From assembly GCF_963693435.1 (NCBI RefSeq), contig NZ_OY856306.1, positions 868,001-932,000 of the forward strand: 64,000 nucleotides of DNA, written 5' to 3'. The notes below the pieces were generated by a model. It had not been told where the DNA came from. It was given only the letters and a program-made list of their open reading frames with translations, and did not search any database. Shown in pieces: positions 1 to 7,957 of this stretch. The translations under genes were made by a program, and so were the position numbers. Each line of letters starts with the position of its first letter. Positions within the stretch are counted from its first letter, which is position 1. The DNA is from Pasteurella atlantica (GTDB lineage Bacteria; Pseudomonadota; Gammaproteobacteria; Enterobacterales; Pasteurellaceae).

Positions 1-230
1 ATAGCATCTTTTGTGGTCACAATTACTTTTTCAGGTGTATCGTTGCCATCCATATCAACAGTAGTTCTGCTGATATCAACAGTACCATCGTCATCCAAAT
101 CTTTAGCAACTGTGACAGTATCAACTTTACCATCTCCATCTGTATCTAACTCAGTTTTTATCACCTCAGGCGTACCGTCTGCATCTGCGTCGTTTTCAGT
201 GACTGTTGATACAGCGGAGAAGAGTGCGTA
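1..230 (-). CDS. Silent adhesin cassette C0 (5' part only, runs off the window; no start codon)
   Basis: This is the beginning of a C-terminal adhesin module read leftwards and cut by the window edge. It shows the common head (...YALFSAVSTVTE) followed by acidic DxDxDG units that match cassettes C6 and C10 almost exactly (ENDADADGTPEVIKTELDTD). Where other cassettes have ATG, this one reads ACT AGT TAC, so no start codon exists at the head and no ribosome binding site is visible. It faces away from cassette C1, forming a head-to-head pair split by an IS630 element. Its function is inferred to be that of a recombination donor, not an expressed gene. Confidence 0.75.
195..213 (-). repeat. 19-bp cassette core site, copy in C0
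   Basis: TGTATCAACAGTCACTGAA is found at the head of every cassette and once inside the expressed adhesin gene. The thirteen copies are at 195-213, 1524-1542, 5442-5460, 5858-5876, 9730-9748, 11059-11077, 15487-15505, 15904-15922, 21749-21767, 22166-22184, 26616-26634, 27032-27050 and 30912-30930. It encodes STVTE and contains the small palindrome CAGTCACTG. In the twelve cassettes the identity extends upstream through TCCGC; in the adhesin gene it starts at the first T. Confidence 0.9.
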
Positions 231-432
231 ACTAGTTGATTTAATTTCATTTTATTAAAATAAAAAATTAACTGTAAGTCCCTTTTCTCTCTCTAAAATG
301 ACACTATTTTGGGAGAATAATCGTATTAAAAATAAATGGAAAAAATACTTAGATTTAAAGAAATAATCAGTATAAATTTAAATATCAAACGCCCTATCAT
401 TAGAATATCTCATCCAAATGGATGATTATCTA
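231..432. other. Head-to-head spacer between C0 and C1, left part
   Basis: This is non-coding AT-rich sequence shared, with small changes, by all six cassette pairs (uninterrupted versions at 5478-5834, 15529-15880, 21782-22142 and 26658-27008). It holds the perfect palindrome TCATCCAAATGGATGA at 410-425. The spacer is split here by the IS630 element and resumes at 1345. No convincing promoter with a following Shine-Dalgarno is seen for either flanking cassette. Confidence 0.6.
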
Positions 433-490
433 TAGCAAAAGTAAAATTATATGGCATAATATAAACTACCAACTATTTAAGGTATAAAAT

Positions 491-853
491 ATGAGCTATT
501 CATTAGATTTCCGCCGAAAAGTATTTGAAATAAAGGCGAAGAAAGGTTTAACCTTTGAAGAAACAAGTCAATATTTTAATATTGGTATCAGAACGTTGTT
601 CCGTTGGAAAAAGAAAATTGAGCCTTGTACAACTCGTAATAAGCCTGCAACAAAGATTGATATGGACGCATTACTCAAAGATGTTGAGTTATATCCTGAT
701 GCTTATCAGTATGAAAGAGCGGAACGTTTTGGTGTAACTCAAAGGGCAATTGGTTTTGCCCTTAAACGATTGGGTATTAGCTATAAAAAAAACACTAAAA
801 CATCCCAAAGCAAACGAAGATGCTCGTATCAAATTTCAGGAAAAAATGAATGA
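491..853 (+). CDS. IS630-family transposase, N-terminal frame (OrfA)
   Basis: This 120-residue frame carries the helix-turn-helix DNA-binding half of an IS630-type transposase (SYSLDFRRKVFEIKAKKGLT, then FNIGIRTLFRWKKKIEP). It overlaps the second frame, which holds the catalytic domain. A run of eight A residues near 786-793 lies inside the overlap and is a plausible slippage site. The second frame is in the +1 register relative to this one. Whether the two are joined by frameshifting or transcript slippage, or whether the element is simply broken, cannot be told, because both copies in the window are identical. Confidence 0.85.
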   Translation: MSYSLDFRRKVFEIKAKKGLTFEETSQYFNIGIRTLFRWKKKIEPCTTRNKPATKIDMDALLKDVELYPDAYQYERAERFGVTQRAIGFALKRLGISYKKNTKTSQSKRRCSYQISGKNE

Positions 854-1331
854 TTTTTCTAAGCAAGGAAAAACAATTATTTACTTAGATGAAAGTGGCT
901 TTGCAAAAGATATGCCTAGAACACATGGCTATTGTAGGAAAGGACAGCGATGTTATGGACATCAAGATTGGCATGCAAAAGGGCGAATTAATGTGATTGG
1001 TGCAATTATAGGTTTTACTTTTCTAACGGTATCCTTATTTGAAGGCAATATTAATTCAGACACGTTTTATGCTTGGCTAAAACAGGATTTATTACCTAAA
1101 GTGAAACCTGATTCTGTTTTAGTGATGGATAATGCGACGTTTCATAAACGTCAGGATATGATAACAGCTATCCAAGATAAAGGTATAATTTTAGAATTTC
1201 TTCCACCTTATAGTCCTGACTTGAATCCCATTGAAAAAAAGTGGGCTCAAGCCAAGTCTATTAGGAAGAAGTTAAGATGTGATGATATTGACTTTTTATT
1301 TCAGGAATATTTTAACTATGTCAAATTATAA
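750..1331 (+). CDS. IS630-family transposase, catalytic frame (OrfB)
   Basis: This is the DDE-type catalytic half of the IS630/Tc1-mariner transposase superfamily. Visible motifs are IIYLDESGFAKD (first Asp), VLVMDNATFHK (second Asp) and FLPPYSPDLNPIEKKWAQAK (the PYSPDLNPIE box with the terminal Glu). The real start is not the first ATG of this frame if the product is a fusion with OrfA through the A-run. The frame ends NYVKL, eleven bases before the element's right end. A decayed copy of the same end is seen at 13361-13385. Confidence 0.88.
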   Translation: MVLPLNDWVLAIKKTLKHPKANEDARIKFQEKMNDFSKQGKTIIYLDESGFAKDMPRTHGYCRKGQRCYGHQDWHAKGRINVIGAIIGFTFLTVSLFEGNINSDTFYAWLKQDLLPKVKPDSVLVMDNATFHKRQDMITAIQDKGIILEFLPPYSPDLNPIEKKWAQAKSIRKKLRCDDIDFLFQEYFNYVKL

Positions 1332-1500
1332 TACTTTAGATATAAATCATTAAAATCCATAAATGACATTAAAATAGTAAAAATTCTACGTATTATTATT
1401 TTTAAAACTCCTTTAAAAAAGTATATTTTTTACACAAAAATGTACAGCCTACATATTTTAATACTGCAATTAAACAAAACTTAAAAACATAGTTAAATCA

Positions 1501-2931
1501 ATGCGTTACAACCTATCCTCCGCTGTATCAACAGTCACTGAACTAGACAAGGATGGAGATGGTATTGCAGATACTACTACAGAGGTAATTACAAAGCCAA
1601 ATGGTGCAGTAGTTACTAAGGTTTATACAGATAGTAATGATGACGGAGTACAAGATTCTATTGTGAAAACAATCAAGAATGCTAAACCTAAAGGAGGAGT
1701 AACAACAGAAACAGGAACAATTACTCATAATGATGATGGTACACAAACTATCAAATATGAAATTGATCCTTATTCTTTAGGGCATGTATCATCTGCTCGT
1801 ACTGATACTATTGATGCTAAAGGCAATGTAATTAAATCAGAAGAAGATTATACCAATAATGGGGTAATCAATAGAACGGTTACTTATGAATATGATGAGA
1901 GTGGAAAAGTAACTAAATCTAACTATGATTATGATAATAACGGTAAGCCAAATTTAGTAATAATTCATGAAGCTAAAGATGGAGGAGAATATCATTATTA
2001 CGATAGAGATATGAATGGTACAACAGAAACAACATATTTCTATCAGAATTCAGATGATACACATATTGTTAAAAACACTCCTGTAGATAATCCTGATGAT
2101 TTTAATTTAATAAGAGAATATTCTTATAATGAACTAGGTCAAAATATTAAAACTATACTTAAAACAGGCGATGATAAGCCGATTCGTACAGAGTATTATA
2201 AATATAATGATAAAGGGCATATCATTGAAACTAAAATTGACAAAGGCAATGACGGAAGTATTGATACCATTGTTCATGCTGAATACGATAATGACAATAA
2301 ACATCATAAACTAAAAGAACTTATTGATACGGATGCAAATGGTAGCACTGATATTGTGAAGGAATATAGTTACAATGAGAGAGATTTAGTAAGTGAAACC
2401 CGCACAGATAGTGATAATGATGGAACTTTCGAGAAAGTAGAATATTTTACTTATAATAATTTAGGTAATATAGTGACTTACTCTCGTGATGATGGTAATG
2501 ACCACAGTATTGACTATAAACAATATCGAGAATATGCAATCGCTAAAAATGGAGAAGTAGAGGCAGGAATTCTTTCTGCAGTTGCAATTGATTGGGGTAA
2601 TAATGGGTATGAGCGATTCGATATCTATGATGATCATACGATGCAAGCATCAGACAAATATGATATTGCAGGTCTTGAAAATATCTACATAAAGAAAGAC
2701 AATCTTGAAGTAACTATTTCCGACGATACACTAGACAAAATTGCTAATGACAATAACGGTCATAAAGTGATTGTAAATAGCTTAAAATCCGGAGATAAAC
2801 TACACTTAGACGGAAACTTCACCAAAACCACTGAAACCGAAAGCCACGCTGGTCAAGACTATGTGAAATACACAGACGAGGCTGGAAATGCATTGATTGT
2901 CGATCCTGATATCACAGTAGATATTATCTAG
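1501..2931 (+). CDS. Silent adhesin cassette C1 (C-terminal module)
   Basis: The frame of 476 residues starts at an ATG in the common head (MRYNLSSAVSTVTELDKDGD) but has no Shine-Dalgarno in the preceding bases. It consists of acidic repeats of about 25-27 residues combining DxDxDG calcium-type loops with EYD-x-x-GN (YD-like) strands. It ends in the conserved tail module (SGDKLHLDGNFTKT... to ALIVDPDITVDII). It lacks any signal or secretion prefix. It is closely related to C5 along most of its length, and both follow the same IS630-containing spacer. It is followed by an uptake-signal variant (CGAGCGGTAAGAT) and the conserved hairpin terminator. Confidence 0.75.
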   Translation: MRYNLSSAVSTVTELDKDGDGIADTTTEVITKPNGAVVTKVYTDSNDDGVQDSIVKTIKNAKPKGGVTTETGTITHNDDGTQTIKYEIDPYSLGHVSSARTDTIDAKGNVIKSEEDYTNNGVINRTVTYEYDESGKVTKSNYDYDNNGKPNLVIIHEAKDGGEYHYYDRDMNGTTETTYFYQNSDDTHIVKNTPVDNPDDFNLIREYSYNELGQNIKTILKTGDDKPIRTEYYKYNDKGHIIETKIDKGNDGSIDTIVHAEYDNDNKHHKLKELIDTDANGSTDIVKEYSYNERDLVSETRTDSDNDGTFEKVEYFTYNNLGNIVTYSRDDGNDHSIDYKQYREYAIAKNGEVEAGILSAVAIDWGNNGYERFDIYDDHTMQASDKYDIAGLENIYIKKDNLEVTISDDTLDKIANDNNGHKVIVNSLKSGDKLHLDGNFTKTTETESHAGQDYVKYTDEAGNALIVDPDITVDII

Positions 2932-3016
2932 TTATAGCAAGATCATATTCACCTTAAACGAGCGGTAAGATTTTCCAAAAAATTTGCAAGTTTGTTTGAG
3001 GTGGAATAAGAAAATT

Positions 3017-3055
3017 AAAAACCTGTATTGTATTTGGCAATACAGGTTTTATTTT
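3017..3055. terminator. Conserved cassette terminator after C1
   Basis: The 13-bp stem AAAACCTGTATTG pairs with CAATACAGGTTTT across a 7-base loop and is followed by T-rich sequence. The same stem follows nearly all cassettes and the expressed adhesin gene. Because it is symmetrical it could work in both directions. Confidence 0.8.
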
Positions 3056-3084
3056 TCTGGTTTCAGAACACCTAATATAATATT

Positions 3085-3363
3085 TTATTTTTGTTGATTA
3101 TAAATATTTTTTCTATGTCCTGCGCTAAGTAATATCAATATTAACTTATCATCTTCAATTTGTACAAGTAATCGATAATTGCCAATACGATACCTCCAAT
3201 AGTTTTTTAAGTTTCCTTTGAGGTTTTTACCTATTATTCTCGGATTACTCGCGATTAAATCATTATTTTTAATAATCCAGCTTTTGATTTGTTTTTGTGT
3301 ATGAATATCCAATTTTTTCATTGACTTGATAAAAGTCCTTGAGGTCACTATTTGGTACTTCAT
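3085..3363 (-). CDS. RelE/ParE-family toxin
   Basis: This small protein (92 residues from the chosen ATG) has the RelE fold signature: an early MKYQIVTSRTFIKSMKKLD helix, then NLKGNLKNYWRYRIGNYRLL and a terminal LILILLSAGHRKNIY strand. Such toxins are usually mRNA-cleaving ribosome-dependent RNases. The ATG at 3363 overlaps the antitoxin stop codon as ATGA, the typical coupled arrangement, so it is preferred over the ATG 18 bases upstream. The pair lies in the tail-to-tail gap between cassettes C1 and C2. Confidence 0.88.
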   Translation of the reverse strand: MKYQIVTSRTFIKSMKKLDIHTQKQIKSWIIKNNDLIASNPRIIGKNLKGNLKNYWRYRIGNYRLLVQIEDDKLILILLSAGHRKNIYNQQK

Positions 3364-3581
3364 ATTCCTAATTGTTCCCATGTTTCTTCAAGTGTGTAAG
3401 TGCTTTTATCTGTATTAAATTCTTCGATTGCTTGTTTCAACTCAATCAAATCATATTCCTCTTCTAATGATTTGAAAACGGTCTCCCTAATAAGCTCTGA
3501 AATACTTTTATTGTTCATTTTAGCAAAATCTTCAATAAATGCTTTCTCACTATCGTTTAATCTAATACTAACAGATGCCAT
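3360..3581 (-). CDS. RelB-family ribbon-helix-helix antitoxin
   Basis: The 73-residue protein begins with MASVSIRLNDSEKAFIEDFA, a ribbon-helix-helix DNA-binding motif, and ends with an acidic toxin-binding tail (ALEETWEQLGI-like). It precedes and overlaps the RelE-like toxin by the ATGA arrangement, so the two form one operon. It is expected to neutralise the toxin and repress the operon. Two adjacent small palindromes lie upstream at 3600-3620. The position inside the cassette array, not near any housekeeping gene, suggests acquisition as a stabilising module. Confidence 0.88.
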   Translation of the reverse strand: MASVSIRLNDSEKAFIEDFAKMNNKSISELIRETVFKSLEEEYDLIELKQAIEEFNTDKSTYTLEETWEQLGI

Positions 3582-3599
3582 AATAAACCCCTTAATGTC

Positions 3600-3620
3600 T
3601 TACATTTGTAATACATTGTA
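3600..3620. promoter_or_regulatory. Probable operator of the RelBE-like operon
   Basis: Two neighbouring palindromes, TTACATTTGTAA and TACATTGTA, sit 19-39 bp upstream of the antitoxin start. Ribbon-helix-helix antitoxins normally bind such paired sites to autoregulate. The function is inferred from position and symmetry. Confidence 0.45.
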
Positions 3621-3730
3621 ATCTTGTTTTTATAATTTTTCAAATTTAAATGAGATAAATTTTAAGCGCAGCCTTTAAGTATTTAAAGAAAAGTAGAACA
3701 ATGAATATTCTTATGCTGCTTTAAGCTGAG

Positions 3731-3992
3731 AGCGAAATTGGAAGGAATCGATAGACCTTTTGGATTATCCTGTTGAAATTAGGACAATCATTTACACAAC
3801 AAATCTGATTGAAAAGAAATGGTAAAATTAAGGAAATTCACCAAAACTATTTTTTCTAATCAACGAATGAAGCAGTAATAAAATCAGTTTATTATCTTTG
3901 AGGGGGACAAAAAATGAACACAACCAATTAGAGACTGAGGAGTAATTTTGAATCCATTTTTGACCATTTTGGGAGATAGGATTCAAGGATAA
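3731..3992 (+). pseudogene. IS256-family transposase remnant (C-terminal part)
   Basis: Translated pieces match the C-terminus of the complete IS256-family transposase at 19273-20481: DLLDYPVEIRTIIYTTNLIEK corresponds to its LFNYPEDIRKAIYTTNAIES, and later TQPIRD...LNPFLTIFGDRIQ corresponds to TMPIRDWKLALNKFMIEFDDRL. The remnant holds several stops, including TGA at two positions where Trp is expected, and at least one frame change. It ends at a TAA at 3990-3992, followed by a hairpin. Its insertion or deletion may explain why cassette C2 lacks the usual 3' terminator region. Confidence 0.75.
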
Positions 3993-4012
3993 CCTCGAAT
4001 CCTATTTTTTAG
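3976..4012 (+). terminator. Hairpin at the end of the IS256 remnant
   Basis: The arms TAGGATTC and GAATCCTA, separated by about a dozen bases and followed by TTTTTT, form a terminator-like hairpin. An inverted, slightly diverged copy of the same sequence lies at 28333-28368 beside cassette C11, so it belongs to the insertion sequence and not to the cassettes. Confidence 0.55.
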
Positions 4013-4082
4013 AATTTATACAGTTTGTAGAATAGTATTTTATAAAAAATAGCTATCCTACATGATATTTATATTGACTAAT

Positions 4083-5477
4083 TTAGATCATAGTTACAGT
4101 TATATCAGGAAAAACCATTATCTCATTACCCGCTGCATCAGCATAAACATTATTATTTGCATCAGTTCTGCCTGTATCAGTAAAGCCATCTAGAACAAGT
4201 TCTACATATTTACCTGCTTTAGCAACAAGAAGATGATTTCCATTCTCTGGATTAGCTATCTTATCTAAAGTTTCATCTGAGATTATTGCCTTACCACCCT
4301 CATATAAAGTAAGAGCTTGCATTCCTACAAGGTTATCTACTGAACTAAGATCAAACTCATCATAGACAAATCCTCCATCTACAAATCCGTCTAGTTTATC
4401 CTTACTAGAACGATCTACTCCAATAAATTCTTTTACACCTAAATCACTATAAATACATTTAGAATCAAGCGTGAACTCCCCAGTTTCTCTATCTAATACT
4501 TTACGACCAGACATACCAAACTCATTATATTCATAAATATCAGTAGTTTTATAACCAGTCAGCGCCATATCTATTTGATCATGAGAAGTAACATCTTTCA
4601 CTCCATCATACCAATTACCTCGAGTTTGTTGTAAAACTTCCCCTTTATCATTATAAGTAGTAAAGGTAAACCAATAAGGTGATACATTTGGATCAGTACC
4701 ATCTCCTTTAGTATAAATATGAATACTCCAATTATCTCCTTCATTATAATCATTTACATATTCTACAGAACCGTCACCATTTTTATCTTGATAAGCTTTC
4801 TTAACTTGAGGATGCTCTTTATCATATTCATAGGTCCAAATAGTCTTCTTAGTCTCAAAACCATTAGCATTCTTTGATATATCTATATATTCTATTGCAT
4901 TGTTGCTATTACCTTCATACTTATATTCATTAACAGAATGAGTGCCATTAGCATTTGTGCTATCTCTATAGATAACCCGACCTTGATCATCTAATGTCTC
5001 GACAGTATTAGTAACAATAGTGCCATTAGAGAATTTGTCTACTTTATATTCTATTGTCTGAGTTCCATCATCATTATAAGTTATAGTACCTGTTTTTGTG
5101 GTAACTGTGCCATTAGGCCTAATAATCTTAACAATCTCCTCTGTTGGTCTTCCCTCTTCATCAGGATTTGAAAGAGTCTTTTCTAATTCATTTGGTTTCA
5201 CTATTGCTGAACGCTCAAACTCTTCTTCAAGGAATAGCTGTGTTTTCTCTATAACTCCATCAGCTCCTTCATCCGTTGTTATTTTAGTAAGATTACCTTC
5301 AGCATCTCTATACTTCTCAATAACTTTATCTGGAGTACCATCTGTATTAGGATCATACGTGATTTTTTCAGTTGTAGTTCCATCTTCATTGTGAACTGTT
5401 GCAACTATTTTCTCTGGATGACCATCTCCATCCTTGTCATTTTCAGTGACTGTTGATACAGCGGAGAAGAGTGCGTA
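4083..5477 (-). CDS. Silent adhesin cassette C2 (no start codon at head)
   Basis: An uninterrupted frame of 464 codons runs from the common head (YALFSAVSTVTENDKDGDGH) to DITVTMI, but the head has ACT AGT instead of ATG, and the only possible starts are internal (for example a GTG at 5201). The body has few DxDxDG units and the tail is diverged (VELVLDGFTDTG... EIMVFPDITVTMI), although the overall plan is that of the other cassettes. The usual uptake signal and terminator are absent behind it; an IS256 remnant is found there instead. It is inferred to be a donor module that cannot be translated by itself from its head. Confidence 0.7.
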   Translation of the reverse strand, partial: YALFSAVSTVTENDKDGDGHPEKIVATVHNEDGTTTEKITYDPNTDGTPDKVIEKYRDAEGNLTKITTDEGADGVIEKTQLFLEEEFERSAIVKPNELEKTLSNPDEEGRPTEEIVKIIRPNGTVTTKTGTITYNDDGTQTIEYKVDKFSNGTIVTNTVETLDDQGRVIYRDSTNANGTHSVNEYKYEGNSNNAIEYIDISKNANGFETKKTIWTYEYDKEHPQVKKAYQDKNGDGSVEYVNDYNEGDNWSIHIYTKGDGTDPNVSPYWFTFTTYNDKGEVLQQTRGNWYDGVKDVTSHDQIDMALTGYKTTDIYEYNEFGMSGRKVLDRETGEFTLDSKCIYSDLGVKEFIGVDRSSKDKLDGFVDGGFVYDEFDLSSVDNLVGMQALTLYEGGKAIISDETLDKIANPENGNHLLVAKAGKYVELVLDGFTDTGRTDANNNVYADAAGNEIMVFPDITVTMI

Positions 5478-5834
5478 ACTAGTTGATTTAATTACGCTTT
5501 ATTAAAATAAAAAAATTAACTGTAAGTCCCTTTTTTCTCTCTAAAATGACACTATTTTGGGAGAGTAGTCGTATTAAAAATAAATGAAAAAATACTTAGA
5601 TTTGAAGAAATAATCAGTATAAATTTAAATATCAAACGCCCTATCATTAGAATATCTCATCCAAATGGTGATTATCTAAAAAATTCAAATTCATAAACGA
5701 CACTAAAAGAATAAAAATTCTGATTTTTATTAATCAAGAAAACGCCTTTAAAAGGATATTTTTTACACAAAAATGTACAGCCTACATATTTTAATACTGC
5801 AATTAAACAAAAACTTAAAAACATAGTTAAATCA
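5478..5834. other. Head-to-head spacer between C2 and C3
   Basis: This is the uninterrupted form of the spacer found in all cassette pairs. The central palindrome is damaged here (CATCCAAATGGTGATT). It contains no gene. No ribosome binding site precedes either cassette head. Confidence 0.6.
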
Positions 5835-7787
5835 ATATGTTATGCGCTCTTCTCCGCTGTATCAACAGTCACTGAAATAGACAAGGATGGAGACGGCACG
5901 CCAGAGCTTATAACGACTAAAAAAGATACTGATAGTGACGGCAAAGACGACACAGTGACAGTATCAGAAGATATTAACGATGATGGTACCATTGATAAGG
6001 TAACTACGACTGTTGATATGAATGAAGATGGAAATCCAGAGAAAATTATTGAAACAGTAAATAATGATGATGGTTCTATTACAACTACCACCACGATACC
6101 TGATAAAGATGGAGTCTGGAGAAGTAATGAGAATGTCGCAATAGAAACGGATGCAAATGGCGATGGTAAATCAGAGAAGGTTATTGCTACAACGACCTCT
6201 CAGAATGGTAATGTAACAACAGCTGAGGGAGATATTACCCATAATCCTGATGGTTCAAAAGAAATAAAATATACTGTTACAAATGACAATTTTGAATTAC
6301 GTGAAGGTATGGGTGACGAAGTTATAAAAGCGAAGAAAATCACACGAACAGATACCGTAGATAAAGATGGTAATATTGTGAAGGAAGTCTTCGATTACAA
6401 TAATGATGGTACACCTGATAAAATTCTAGAGCATAGTTATGATAGTGATGGAAACAGAGTTAAAACAGTTAATAAATTTGATGGTCATCAGTTTGAAGAA
6501 TCTACTACTCGTGAATTTGATAAAGATGGTAATGTAACTAAAGAGTATATTGATTACGATAACGATGGTAACCCTGATACGATTAAAACTTTCGAATACG
6601 ATGAAACAGGTAATCAACAAAAAGTCTATACAGATAAAAATGCTGATGATGTTAATGATATTATGGCTACCTTTGAGTATGACAGCAAAGGGAATGTGAC
6701 ACATCATACTAGCATTCTAGATTTGAGTAATCCTAATGCAAAATATGACATTGTGTATAATCGTGATGAATCAGGTCGAGAGGTAGATAGAATTTATCTT
6801 GATACTGATGATGCTACAAAAGAACTTTTCAAGACTCATAATGAATATGAGGCTGATAGCAATGGCTATACAAGTAAAGTTTATGGTACACCTGGTGACT
6901 TTAGTGCAATGCTTTCAGAAACTATCGTTGAACCTAGCGAGAATTTACCTACTGTAAGTGGTCAACAAAAAATGATTGGTACTGCTTATGATACAATCAA
7001 GTACTATGAAAACAGTGTAAACACTAAAACTGAGTATGATATGAATAAGGATGGAAAAATAGAAGCAGGGGTTGACTGGATTACAACTTATGAGTACAAC
7101 GATGCACGTTATATTACTAAACAAATCGATGATAAAAAAGCAGATGGCTCTGATGTGACAGAACTAACCAAATCGTACGATGATTATGGTAGGATAATGG
7201 AAACTATCACTACCAGTAATGATGTACAAATAATGCATTCTAAAATGGAATATCTCGGTAAAACTACCTTTGTATCTAAGACAATAGACTATAACCCTGA
7301 TGATTCTATCAAGCAGGTCATTCTAACAGAATATGATAATAACTATCAAAAATCTAAGGATGTATGGAGTTATGATGGTAATGATACCATTGATGCTGGT
7401 GACTGGGTTCGATTATATGTTGGAGAAGGTTGGGGTATGCCTTACTTAGATGATGCTAAAGCTGATGGTATTTATGAGTCTATCACCTATGTATCTTCTC
7501 AACCGGGTAAACATACATTAACAAATGAGCACACACAAGGGCTTGAAACTATCAATTTAGATGACGGTACCAAAATTGTGTTAACCATTACTGATGATGT
7601 GTTGACCTCTATTGCTAATGGTAAAACAGATCATGCAATCACTGTAAATGGCGGCAAAGAAGATACAGTGAAGCTTAGCCAAGCATTATTTGATACCAAA
7701 GTAGAAGGTGGGGATGCTGCAGATACCTATACTGGAGACTGGGGAACATTAACGGTTGACCCTGATGTGACTGTAGAAGTTATCTAG
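5835..7787 (+). CDS. Silent adhesin cassette C3 (ATA in place of start)
   Basis: The frame of about 650 codons is open from the head (ATA TGT TAT GCG CTC TTC TCC GCT...) to DVTVEVI, but the ATG seen in other cassettes is ATA here. The first portion (DGTPELITTKKDTDSDGKDD) matches cassette C9 and the variable part of the expressed adhesin. The middle carries YD/DxDxDG repeats of its own. The tail differs from the common one (LTITDDVLTSIANGKTDHAI... LTVDPDVTVEVI) and lacks its own uptake signal. It forms a head-to-head pair with C2 and a tail-to-tail pair with C4. This is the only tail-to-tail gap with no toxin-antitoxin pair. Confidence 0.72.
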   Translation: MCYALFSAVSTVTEIDKDGDGTPELITTKKDTDSDGKDDTVTVSEDINDDGTIDKVTTTVDMNEDGNPEKIIETVNNDDGSITTTTTIPDKDGVWRSNENVAIETDANGDGKSEKVIATTTSQNGNVTTAEGDITHNPDGSKEIKYTVTNDNFELREGMGDEVIKAKKITRTDTVDKDGNIVKEVFDYNNDGTPDKILEHSYDSDGNRVKTVNKFDGHQFEESTTREFDKDGNVTKEYIDYDNDGNPDTIKTFEYDETGNQQKVYTDKNADDVNDIMATFEYDSKGNVTHHTSILDLSNPNAKYDIVYNRDESGREVDRIYLDTDDATKELFKTHNEYEADSNGYTSKVYGTPGDFSAMLSETIVEPSENLPTVSGQQKMIGTAYDTIKYYENSVNTKTEYDMNKDGKIEAGVDWITTYEYNDARYITKQIDDKKADGSDVTELTKSYDDYGRIMETITTSNDVQIMHSKMEYLGKTTFVSKTIDYNPDDSIKQVILTEYDNNYQKSKDVWSYDGNDTIDAGDWVRLYVGEGWGMPYLDDAKADGIYESITYVSSQPGKHTLTNEHTQGLETINLDDGTKIVLTITDDVLTSIANGKTDHAITVNGGKEDTVKLSQALFDTKVEGGDAADTYTGDWGTLTVDPDVTVEVI

Positions 7788-7796
7788 CTACAAAAG

Positions 7797-7829
7797 AATA
7801 TAGGTGAGTTTACTTGCCTATATTTTTTA
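7797..7829 (+). terminator. Cassette C3 specific terminator
   Basis: The stem AATATAGG / CCTATATT with a 12-base loop is followed by a run of T. It stands directly behind the C3 stop codon and is not shared with the other cassettes. Confidence 0.6.
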
Positions 7830-7844
7830 CTATCATTCAAAAAC

Positions 7845-7877
7845 AAAACCTGTATTGCCAAAAACAATACAGGTTTT
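7845..7877. terminator. Conserved cassette terminator shared by C3 and C4
   Basis: The stem AAAACCTGTATTG / CAATACAGGTTTT lies between two converging cassettes and is symmetrical, so it can serve both. An uptake signal (ACCGCTTGT) lies next to it at the C4 tail. Confidence 0.75.
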
Positions 7878-7957
7878 AAATTTTTATTCAGCCTTAAAAA
7901 GTTGCAAAATATGATCAACATCTTACCGCTTGTTTAAGGTGAATTTACGTAATTAAT

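Larger units (their letters stand above)
433..1342 (+). mobile_element. IS630-family insertion sequence, copy 1 (910 bp)
   Basis: The ends are imperfect inverted repeats: the left end starts TAGCAAAAGTAAAATTATAT and the right end, read in reverse complement, starts TATCTAAAGTATTATAATTT. The element is flanked by TA on both sides (431-432 and 1343-1344). The empty site is visible in the C10/C11 spacer, where the same sequence reads GATTATCTAAATCATT without interruption, so the ends and the TA duplication are well supported. It carries two overlapping transposase frames. An identical copy sits at 9968-10877. Confidence 0.9.
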
